Source: Amphibalanus amphitrite (taxonomy: Eukaryota > Arthropoda > Thecostraca > Balanomorpha > Balanidae). From it: a stretch of 64,000 nucleotides of DNA. The stretch lies in NCBI RefSeq assembly GCF_019059575.1, contig NW_024881841.1, positions 310,001 to 374,000 on the forward strand, given 5' to 3'. Below the pieces are notes generated by a model that searched no databases, was not told the origin of the DNA, and saw only the letters and a list, made by a program, of their open reading frames with translations. Position 1 is the first letter of the stretch. Each line of letters opens with the position of its first letter. Made by a program: the position numbers and the translations under genes. Shown here one piece after another: positions 23,959 through 33,527 of this stretch.

Positions 23959-26804
23959 TAGAGTGTATCGATAACCGAAATTTGCAAGGAAACTGGCATA
24001 TTATTTGGCGCAAGGACATAAAAATAATATCTGTGCGCAACATTTTCCTCAAAACTCAAAATTGACTGACCCGGAACGGTTTTTGTAAACCCCATTCCAA
24101 CTCCTGCGGACGTAGGATGAAGCTTTAGTTCTCCCCTTTTGACGCTAGATGGCAGTGATTCCAGACTGTCTCTAACTTAATTTCAGACATCTGTAAACGT
24201 AAAAAAAGCCATTCGGATTAAATTATGCACATTTTTTTACATCATTGGTGTTGGTATATTGCTGTTTTTTCCATTGCAAGTGTTTTTCCATTGCAAACGC
24301 ATAGCTTTCCACACATTATCACACATAACACAATACACATTACCTATGCATTAGCGCCCTGAGCTCTTAAACACGAACAAGTAAATAGCAGATTAGGCAA
24401 CTATTAGCAACTGAGCTCCTGCCGCATCGTACTTTAAGGACTACATATAGCCGGTACAATTGTGTTACCAGCGACCAAATGTCAAAGTGGACACTGGTCA
24501 GGTCACTCGGTAACTGGTGACTGGTGAGCCAGTTTGCTTTCTGTCGTATATTACGACTAATTCACCATCATCCTTGCTTGCACTTCTCCGTGTTCCGGAT
24601 TAACGGTCCGCCTAGCAGACAACTGATGGAAGTCAGCTTCGGAGTGACCATTTCAACAAATGTATGCTCTAGTCTGTCCCGTTGTGACTTGCCGTCAAAA
24701 CAGTATGTCCCGGCGCTGAAATGCCGTCCCAGCGGTACAGCGGACTAGTCGTCAGTGGTTGATTGAACCGATTGAGCCTTGGTTGATTGAACATTACATT
24801 GCCCTCTCCCTCTCGTGTTTTATCATCCCAGCATAGCCTGACTCAGAGCATTGCAGCCATTATGGTGTCTTTTGACTGAGACGCTGCGGCACACAGCCGG
24901 TGCCCGATGGTCGACTTTATTCTGATATTGCCCTCTCCCCGCTAATTCATTTATTCATCATACCACGGCCCTAAAATGTTCTCGAATAGACTAACCTATA
25001 GGCTCTAACCAAGCATAACGAACAAACCCACTTAGCAGTCTCCGAACGTCTGCTGTTAAAATTAGTAGCCAGTAGGTGAAACCGAAACCGACGAGTGGCC
25101 ACGTCAAGCGGTCCCTCAGTGCCCCAAAGGTGGTCACTTTCGGGGTAGAACTTGTCACAACTCAGCCTATCCTACCGGACTGCCGTGGGCTCCTCTCTTA
25201 CCGCGCGGCGAAGACGGTGAATATTGTGCGTTGGTAGTATTACATACAGCTCGCATCCCAAATAAATAGTTACTGCCGGCGAAGGCCCAACCATTCACCG
25301 TACTATGGTGCAGGTCCGGTGACTTTCCCGCCGCCCGTGTCACCGCGACCAACGGCGGCGACAGTGCCGTCACCGGTCCCCTCGAGACCCGGCGATGCCG
25401 TCTGTATTTGTTTGTCTGTTTGTTTTGTTGGGTTAGGCTCTTTCGGTCCGACAAGACCATTTCAGAGCCGGAAGGATGATAGGAATTAGGGGGTGACATT
25501 GGTCTGGGCAGGCACCCTAGTGAGTCGCCGGGGCTGAGCCCGTCCAGAGGACAGGCCACCCATCCCCAAAGTACTCACTGCACCCGGCTACGGGGTGCGC
25601 TCCCTCGGGAGCCGCGGTGCCGCTCCAAGGGAGCAGCCCGCATGAGATAAAGTTGCCTGTCCAGCCCGGAGGGGGTTTCGGCGTGGAGGAGAAGGATTTC
25701 AGTATCCTGAGGATGGAAGCACGGAACGGGTGCCGTCTGTACCGGAACAGCGCACTATCTGTACCCGAACAGGTGCGTCTATGTAGGTGGAATAGGCATA
25801 CTACCAAACTGAACTGCCGCATGCGAGAGACGGCTACAGTCAACCAGGACTCGTGAGTCTGCGGTGTTTTAATACAGGATCACATGCAAGAGCCCGGTCA
25901 CCGGCACAGATTGACTGTCAACCAGTCCGTGATATGACCCCTGCTGTAGCTAGCTCACGTTCGGGCCCTGCTCGGCGCACTTGCCGAGGCCAATGACGAG
26001 ACCGACTTTTACGTCGGTCCTTCTCCGCCGCGCCAACCGAGTTAATAAAATACCTTTCACCATTGCTTTCATACATAATCCAGAATCCTATTATTTGACT
26101 CATGTGCCGAAGCAATGGCCATTTGTGACCCAGACAAACATACAGTGATCATAGAACAGGAGACATGAGAACAGCACGAAAACATAGCGTAGGAGAAAAG
26201 TGCATAGATGCGGTTTGATACTGTTAATGATAATGATACAGATATGGGCATTCAAAGTCCATTCAAGCCTTCCAACGCATGTAACGCTCTCCTATACACA
26301 CCAAGGTATAAGATAGGTTTCGATCTGCCCCAGACAGAACAGGGCCTAGGCCGAGAGCCGAGAGCAAAACTAGGGCAAAATAGGCACATGTGTAGCTAAA
26401 ACTCCACACTCCCTGTATGTTTTGTTATTTTATACTATGAAATATGTCAAAGGAACCTCTAACTGTCATTTGAAGTTGTTAAACTAGACGTCTGAAACAA
26501 ATTATTATGGGCAATTAAGGAAAACAAACGCTATTAAGTGAGTAAGATCAGCATCAGACACCACAAACTGTGTTAAAACGCCATGCCGACGCTAGCGCCA
26601 CCTACAATTCTAGATGTCGCTAGTAGGTTATCCCATAGGAGCCCGTGTTACGGCGAGATGGTCTTAAAGAAGTGGGCGCGGACCAGAGAATACTGACCGC
26701 AGGACACCGATTTTGTGTTTTTCTTACTTACAAATGTATAGCGCCACTTTATCTGACAGTTTCCTCTCAATCTGGAATAAAAACCCTCAAATCGATACAC
26801 TCTA
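23959..26804. mobile_element. hAT-type insertion, 2,846 bp, no recognisable transposase
   Basis: The ends are 14-bp perfect inverted repeats TAGAGTGTATCGAT (23959-23972) and ATCGATACACTCTA (26791-26804). TTGGTCAT is duplicated on both sides (23951-23958 and 26805-26812). An 8-bp duplication with a TAGAG-type terminus is characteristic of hAT elements. The interior has a GC-rich block (about 25080-25860) with short open frames on both strands but no BED finger or dimerisation domain I can recognise. It is probably a non-autonomous derivative carrying unrelated DNA. It interrupts a satellite unit, so it is younger than the array. Confidence 0.8.
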
Positions 26805-27440
26805 TTGGTCATCTGGGCCTGTAGTATCACCATGCCGATTTTGAAGAAAATCGTAGGGGCCGCCCCATTGACCGAAAATTTTCATCTTGGGTAAACTTTA
26901 CCCTGGATGGGGTAATGGGTAAATTTTACCCCACCATTTTGTTTGGGTTTTCATGAGCTTTCATATGATACCCATATTGGGGGGATGCGTGCTATAGTCT
27001 TGCCAGAAATGCGTGGGTAAAACTTTCCAAGGGCGTTTTTACCCCATAGATTTCAATGCCCATAGGGGTTTCTTCAGCCAGATTGGTCATCTGGGCCTGT
27101 AGTATCACCATGCCGATTTTGAAGAAAATCGTAGGGGCCGCCCCATTGACCGAAAATTTTCATCTTGGGTAAACTTTACCCTGGATGGGGTAATGGGTAA
27201 ATTTTACCCCACCATTTTGTTTGGGTTTTTATGGGCTTTCATATGATACCCATATTGGGGGGATGCGTGCGATAGTCTTGCCAGAAATGCGTGGGTAAAA
27301 CTTTCCAAGGGCGTTTTTACCCCATAGATTTCAATGCCCATAGGGGTTTCTTCAGCCAGATTGGTCATCTGGGCCTGTAGTATCACCATGCCGATTTTGA
27401 AGAAAATCGTAGGGGCCGCCCCATTGACCGAAAATTTTCA
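26805..27440 (-). repeat. Right satellite array, distal part
   Basis: Two and a half further 278-bp units in reverse orientation beyond the hAT-type element, ending where the unique terminal segment (ATTTAACCAGGATGAAAATT on the minus strand) begins. Confidence 0.9.
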
Positions 27441-27672
27441 TCCTGGTTAAATCATGCTTTTGGTTAAATTGATCCGGTATTTAACCATATCATTAGGTCC
27501 GGGGTGAAGAGATCTTTCAAATGGTGGTCTTATTTTTCAGTTTCGCTCAGCCGTTTAGGCGTAAAACGGTTTTTAGATTTTTCCCTAGATTTTTAGATTT
27601 TTCCCTAGATTTGGCAGCCCCAATCTGGGCTGGGCCGAATGTGGGCTGAATGTGGGCTAACTTCCGTTACAT

Positions 27673-27681
27673 TGGGGTTGG
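27673..27681 (+). repeat. Right 9-bp target duplication of the Foldback-like element
   Basis: TGGGGTTGG directly follows the right terminus CCGTTACAT and matches 18304-18312. Confidence 0.7.
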
Positions 27682-28562
27682 TTGGGTTGGGGTTTGTGGT
27701 GTTGTCTATAGATGGCCTTGGGTGTTGTGGTGTCAGTATAGAACTCGCCATTATATCGAAAATAATAATCGATTTAAGCATTTTTATATCAATTTCCATG
27801 TAATTTGAAAGGGAGAAGTATATTCAGACCTTAGAAAATATTTATTTTGATTGTTAAAAAGTCATGTATTGTCACCTTGCCTGTTACCAGTGTAGGCTCT
27901 ATCATGGTATAGGTAGGTAGGTAGTAGGTACGGGTACCTCATATTTTTTTAATAAATAGGAACAAATATTTTGTGTGCATGCAAAACAACAGCTTCCAAA
28001 ATCAAGCGAGACATGTATTAGCCTCGTAAGCCGGAGAGCCTTTGTCCATGTAAAAGCTGCTTTGAGAAAATCGCAAAGTAAGCATGTCATTATGGGTATT
28101 GTGAGTTATGTATTCATTATTTTTTGTCTGGTGTAGGATAATTAAATTGTTTCTAGTTTAAGTTTCAGTGTTACAATACATAAATATATGCTACAAGCAT
28201 AAGCGTAGGAACAATGGGTGCAAGGGTGCAGCTGCACCCACAATATATATCCAGTGGGTGCAGACAATGTATTCTGCACCCACAATAATCTGAACCAAAA
28301 ACCCCTTTTTCATCAACACTACTTCCCATGCAGCATGGCAAATTCAGGATATGTTGCCTACTATTCATCTTTCGAAGCATTTGCTACTGTGATCAGTGAT
28401 GGTCTTCAAAACTTACATTTGTGCTGAAAAAGGGAAATGGAGCATGTGATTGAACACATACCGAACCGATGACCCACTGTCAAAAATGTTAGCCCGATAT
28501 CTTCGAAAATGGCTAAGTTGGCCGCTTTTACTTTTTGCGGTAGTCAATATTGACAATATTAG
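27682..28562. other. Interval without a supported gene
   Basis: AT-rich. It contains a 16-bp palindrome GGGTGCAGCTGCACCC near 28226 and a repeated TGCACCCACAATA word around 28234-28286, suggesting a small decayed inverted-repeat element. The same CACCCACAAT word appears near 46217. No coding region was recognised. Confidence 0.3.
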
Positions 28563-29497
28563 CCCTCGAATGTGTGCAGCGTTTTCCAGCTTCTAATGTG
28601 TAGGGGGAGGGGGAGGGGGTCGGTCGGACCCCCTGCCGTTCGGCTCCTGATCGAGCTAGAGCCCCGCGGAAAAAAAACGAGGGTGTTGCCCGTGACGAGA
28701 GGAAGCTGATGATACCCAATTTTAAGGTCTTACTTCATTGGTTGACCTTCCAGACCAGGTCAGGTCAATATTCCAAAAGTCGGGAAAATGGGGACCTGCT
28801 AGAACTGCGTAAAGTGAAGCTGTTATCGGTTTTTTTCGGGGTGCTGATCACAAATATCTGATGTTAGTTTTGATCACAGATCCAGATGATTTCTTCATTC
28901 ATTTAGGCCAGATCGGGTCAGGTCAGGTCAGGTCAACCATTAGGCGTCCTACCGGCTATCCATAGTAGGTGTCAACTACCACTGACGGCGTCGTATATAT
29001 ACGACGTATATTCGTGACATGCTATAGCATGTCACGAAAGCACTAAAACTACTTCGTAAACGTTCAAATGGATGCTAAATTCGAAATCAGCCCTATAAAC
29101 TACCCTAGAAACATGTAAAACTCGAAAAAGTGAACCGAGGTCATCAAAGGTCAATGACCTGACCTGACCTTCAGGTTATCTTCACACCCACCGTGATGCA
29201 TGGGAAGAACATCATTTCACATGTTTGGACGTCTACAATCACAATAAGACTGGAAACGCGCGGATAATGTGAGCTGACATACGCCAAATCGCGATTCCGG
29301 CCGAACATGGTCTCGAGAATCAGGTCACAGGTCAAAGGTCCTTTGGGTCAGGGTCATGAAATTTCTAGAGTAGGTGTAAAACTGATCAACTCGAGGGTAC
29401 TAAAAGTTTCTTCGCGATCGGCCGCTTTTTGCGCGAGTTATTTGCGAACAACCATGGGGGGGGGGGGGTTCATCCGACCTCCGTACACATGCGAGGG
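28563..29497. mobile_element. TTAA-type element, degenerate ends, AGGTCA-rich
   Basis: The ends CCCTCGAATGTGT (28563) and the inverse of CCCTCGCATGTGT (ending 29497) are inverted repeats, bordered by TTAG and TCAA, probably decayed TTAA sites. The body aligns along its length with the element at 51620-53648, for example GATGATACCCAATTTTAAGG, CGCGATCGGCCGCTTTTT and GGGTCAGGTCAGGTCA. It lacks that copy's nested insertion. It carries many direct AGGTCA/GGTCA repeats and a G-run near 29456-29468. No open frame is credible. Confidence 0.6.
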
Positions 29498-30710
29498 TCA
29501 ATGCTTCCAAATGCACTTATCGGTTGGTACCTTTTCGACATGGTATTATTGCTTCCAAATTAAGCTTGATCCTCACTTCGCTCCAGTACTGCATGTAGTG
29601 AATACCCTACCGAAGACCGAGTTTTACCGAGATACCCGGCCGGCGAGCCGTGCGATAGACCAGAGGTTTGACATCCGGGGCCTTGTGTCATCCGGGAGTT
29701 TCAAACGCGCGGGTAGGGATGCGGACGTGACCTGTGGTCGGTCAGCGTTCTGCGATTTTGGCCTCGGGCGTCTCTGACGTCAGAGGCATGACCCGGCGCT
29801 CGGGCGCAGCGCCCGGCGAGAGACGGGCCGCGCGGTCGCAACCGGGTGCAGCTGGACGCGCGATCGGAACGGAATTCAGCCAGGACCCGCATCGTAGGTC
29901 AAAGGTCAAGGGCACATATGGCCGGCGGGCGAGACCAGCGGCCGAAACAGCAGTCGCTGTGAGGCGAGGGCAGTGATCCGACGCAGGCCCGGGCCTGCAC
30001 GGTTTCTGATAATGTTTTTTGCTCTACTGCGGGGTGCTAAAACAATAATGTCAATATAATCTGAACATGTACCTATTATAAATATTTATCAGATAATTAT
30101 TAACCCGCGCCAAGCAGGTGCTCGGTGCCAACCACCTCGCCCCCCCCCCCCCCTTCCCCTAACTCGGCTCCTGGGCCACGTATGCGACACGTGGTAAGCG
30201 GCATTCGAAAAGCTCGAAAATATAAAGAAAAGCTATTGTTTGCTTGCTTCGTGCAATTGGGAAAAATTATGTCTGAGAAAGCACTCTCCTCGGCCAGCGA
30301 CGTCTAGGACATAAATTGATTCCCCGCTTCAAAAAATGTGAAAAGGTTTAGCATAAGTCCGTGTAGCACTTAAGTTGCCAAGCGTGCCAAATATTTTCTC
30401 ATCCGTAACACGCCCATCCAGCGCTCCCCACCCGATCATCGGCCTGACCACTGCACTGTGGCGCTCTCATCATCCCTGATTGGATAGAATGTGACCCAGC
30501 TATGCGTCAAGCTCACGTGCCCGCCATTATCACAGGTCACACCCGTGTCCCTGCCCCAGGCGCGGATTGACAGTCACAAGGTCCACGCACTGCTTCAGTC
30601 TGACACGCACCTCATCGGGACAGCTACCCTGGCGATACGGGAGGGGTTCGGGAGGGTATTCAATGCAGTACTAGAGCCAGGCGCGAATCAAGCTTAATTT
30701 GGAAGCAATA
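29498..30710. other. Interval with a second TTAA-type terminus
   Basis: 29640-29990 is GC-rich with no recognised gene. TTAA at 30100-30103 is followed by CCCGCGC, a C-run (about 30144-30158) and an AACTCGGCTCCTGGGCC-type stretch. That stretch is the inverse of the window's first bases, so an element end of that subfamily starts at 30104. Its other end was not found. 30300-30700 shows nothing recognisable. Confidence 0.35.
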
Positions 30711-31066
30711 CACCTTTTTGCGTTGTTCGATGGCCTATCAGCAAAAACCATTCGTCCGATCAGCACATAGGTGGCGCCAGTGAGAGGCATTCCGGCAAAA
30801 CCTTCAGCATATGGGCAAAACGGAATGCTGATCCCACTCCACAGTTCGTCAGTTGGTAAAACATTGGCTATTCGCCATAACTGATTGAATTCCGGCAAAA
30901 CCTTTGACGATTTGGATAAATGCTTCGTCATTCAGTAACAACCCTTCGTCGTTCGCCAAAACATCACCATGCTAATTTCGGCATTCATCATAACATTTCG
31001 TCAAAACTAAAAACAGATCGCCCCTTTACAGAGAAGTATAAATATGACTTATACAGTGCAGTGCGA

Positions 31067-31079
31067 GGCATATGTAGGT
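31067..31079 (+). repeat. 13-bp target duplication at the 3' end of the LINE
   Basis: GGCATATGTAGGT is repeated exactly at 33212-33224, on the other side of the LINE. Confidence 0.8.
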
Positions 31080-33211
31080 TGTTGTTGTTGTTCGTCCTCT
31101 CGGCGTCTAGCGACGCGAAGCCTCGCGGCTTAGCATCCCTCTGCGCGCGGCCGCCATGGCCGCGATGTAACTTGTGCTCCTTGCAGTCTCTCTGGTTGGG
31201 GCGTGTATGCTTCCCGTCAGGCGGAACCGAAGCCCCATCTGCGCTGGGCACCGCAATAGAATGTGATCTGGGGTGTCGGCTTCCTCCTTACAGAGTGGGC
31301 AGAGGGCTCCGCCGCATGCTCGTTCATTGCAGGCGTCGCACTGCCGTGTGGGGCTCTTGCCGATGCGATGCAGGTACTGTTGCGACCCTGACCAGTGTCC
31401 GGCTCTCAGCTGGTGGACGTCGATAGCCGTCAGACGGTCCAGGCCAGACACTGTGGGTGGGCGCGTTGTCCCCATCAGGGTTCGGAACCAGCCTGGGGGT
31501 CGCTGCTCTCGTGTGCGAGCGTCCGCCGCTCGCGCCGCTGCTCTATGCACTGTGCGCGTGTCCACCGGTACCTGCTCTTGGGGGAGAGATGCCGCCTCCT
31601 TGGCTAGGCTGTCGGCCATCTCATTCCCAGGCAGCCCGCAGTGGGACGGGACCCATTGAAGGCGCACCTGCCGCTCTCCATTGTCGGACACCAGGGCCAG
31701 AGCGTCCCAGACAGCTCGGTTCAGCTGCGTCCTTTGCTCGGCCGGGCCACTCCGTAGGGCAGATAGAGCTGCTTGCGAGTCGGTACACAGTATGATGGGG
31801 TCCTCCTCATGATCAGTGTGGTTGCCGATGTAGTTTAGTGTCTCGCGGAGTGCCACCATCTCCGCTCGGTAACTCGAGCAGAGCTTGCCCGCTGGTGCGC
31901 GGAGCTCGTGGCTCTCCCCGTCGGGCCACTCGATATAGCCGCCCGCTCCACCGTCCAGCACTCCTCCCGTGGCGGATCCGTCCGTCCAGGCCCAGGTCGC
32001 GCACTGGGGGAGGGACGCCAGGTGCAGGGCGGCCGCCTGTCGGCGGGTCTCCGCGGACGCTCCGGAGGGGGGTGTGGCTCCTATCCCCAGGTCAAAGACC
32101 ACCGGGGGGGCCTCCTCCCACGGGGCGACGCTGGGCGGCAGCACCGGCTCGATCGGGGCCACGACACCTGCCATGTGCCAGGCCTCCAGACCCACCGTGC
32201 GCCAGCCCGTCACCGCCTTCAACCGTGGGTTGACGGTCGCGTCCGCTACTCGGCGTAGTGGGTCCTCTTCTGGGAGGGCTCTTGCCTTCGCGAGAAATCG
32301 CGCCGCCAGGGTGGTTTTCCGGGCCGTCACCGGAGCCAGTCCTGCCTCCGCCATCAGGGCTTCGGTGGGGGTTGAGCGCGTGCAGCCCGTTATGACGCGG
32401 GCGGCCTCCCTCATCTCCCTCTCCAGTACTTCCACGTGGGAGGGGGACGCGGCCGGTAGCCACGCAGCGGCGGCGTGCTCCAGCGCGCCTCTGACGTAGC
32501 CGTTGGCCACGATGCGGAGTTGCCGCTCTTCCAGCCCCCAGTCCCTGCCCGTCAGTCTCCTGAGGTGTTGCAGTCTCGGTCGGGTTCTCTGTCGCATCCT
32601 CTTGCAGTGCGGGCCGAAGTGGAGGAGGCGATCCAGCGTTACTCCGAGCAGGTTGAGAGTCTCGCGGGCCTCAACTCTCGCTCCAGCCACCCTGATGGAC
32701 AGGTCCACTGCGTCCTTCGGCCACTGCGAGAGCACCAGGACCTGGGTTTTCTCTCCCGAGACGACCATCTTCGATGTCCTGGCCCATCTTGTCAGCGTGT
32801 CAGCGGCTTGCTGGGCTCGGTGTCTGGCCGTCTCGATACTCGCACCCGCGCACAGGGTTGCAGTGTCGTCGGCGTACATATAGGGTGTGCATCCTTGGAT
32901 CGCCTTGAGGGAGTGTGCGAGGGGTGCCGCCCACAACAAAAACAAGAGCGGGGACAGGACGCTACCTTGCGGTAGGCCCGCCCGAAACACCCGTTCGCCA
33001 CTCTTCACTCCGTTCACCTCGACGGCGACTTGTCGGTCTCGGAGCCACTGCCACGTCCACTGCACCATGCAGCGCGGGAGTCCCAGCTCTAGCAGTCTCA
33101 GACGTAGGAGGCGATGGTCCACCACGTCATAGGCGCGCGCGAAGTCATACGCGACCAGGACGTACTTCTGGGCGGTGGTGCCTTCTGGTGGGTCTGCACG
33201 TCTGGACGTCA
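31080..33211 (-). mobile_element. 5'-truncated non-LTR retrotransposon (LINE)
   Basis: A 2.13-kb insertion on the minus strand between 13-bp direct repeats GGCATATGTAGGT (31067-31079 and 33212-33224). The minus-strand 3' end is an (ACA)n-like tail, seen as TGTTGTTGTTGT at 31080 onward. Simple-sequence tails rather than poly(A) are typical of the I/R1-like groups. The 5' end stops inside the reverse transcriptase, the usual dead-on-arrival truncation. Confidence 0.85.
31107..33211 (-). pseudogene. LINE ORF2 fragment: reverse transcriptase C-part plus RNase H
   Basis: An open frame runs from the truncation point (about 33209) to a stop at 31107-31109, about 700 codons without interruption. Reverse transcriptase landmarks are YVLVAYDFARAYDVVDHR (first catalytic block), GLPQGSVLSPLLF and YADD. 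An RNase H domain follows: WTDGSATGG, LCTDSQAAL and WVPSHCGLPGNEMADSLAKE, with the expected D-E-D-D residues. A C-terminal zinc knuckle-like CDACNERACGG...CPLC..H...C closes the protein. The endonuclease and the start of the reverse transcriptase are missing, so it cannot be a complete enzyme. RNase H plus the C-terminal knuckle suggests the I/R1 branch. The uninterrupted frame implies a recent insertion. Confidence 0.9.
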
Positions 33212-33224
33212 GGCATATGTAGGT

Positions 33225-33527
33225 GGCGAAACTTGTAGGTCATTTATCCACATAAGAATCGGTAGCTGTTCATGAGCGCCATAGGTACAATGCACATGGA
33301 CGTAGCTGACACGATATCGACTGGTTGAACAATGAACAGGCAACAACAGAGCGTTTGATAAGTCCACCCCGCCTCAAACAAAGGTGTTGGGCGGTGGGCC
33401 GGCCGGGCCCGGCTCGCCATCTGTCAGCCGTTCCCCGCGAGTCCGGCCGGCGAGGCCGCCCGAGGCGTCGTCCCATGACATCGCTCGGACAGTGACGCGA
33501 TAATGACGGCCGACTTCGTGGTTTGTA
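33225..33527. other. Short interval between the LINE and the tandem array
   Basis: AT-rich for 130 bases, then GC-rich (33390-33480, GGCCGGCCGGGCCCGG-like). No gene was recognised. Confidence 0.3.

Larger units (their letters stand above)
18313..27672. mobile_element. 9.36-kb Foldback-like element with 278-bp satellite arms
   Basis: The outer ends are inverted copies of about 280 bp beginning ATGTAACGGAAGTTAGCCCA (18313 onward; reverse complement ending at 27672). They run into inverted satellite arrays that meet head to head near 21055. The 9-bp duplication TGGGGTTGG flanks the whole structure. Long terminal inverted repeats built of tandem subrepeats, plus a 9-bp duplication, are the hallmarks of Drosophila Foldback (FB) elements, which are linked to Mutator-like transposases. 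No transposase is present, so this copy is non-autonomous. A hAT-type insertion sits in the right arm. Superfamily assignment is inferred from structure only. Confidence 0.75.

Noticed and set aside
18590..23960. GGGTAAA/TTTACCC words as telomeric repeats
   Set aside because: They occur a few times per 278-bp unit and not in tandem, unlike TTAGG or TTAGGG telomeres.
18894..27389. Series of 61-residue open frames as a tandem gene family
   Set aside because: They fall at the same place in each 278-bp satellite unit, several units are broken by single changes, and no promoter, signal or domain is seen.
31273..32975. Plus-strand open frames opposite the LINE
   Set aside because: They are antisense shadows of the reverse transcriptase/RNase H frame, which has all its motifs on the minus strand.
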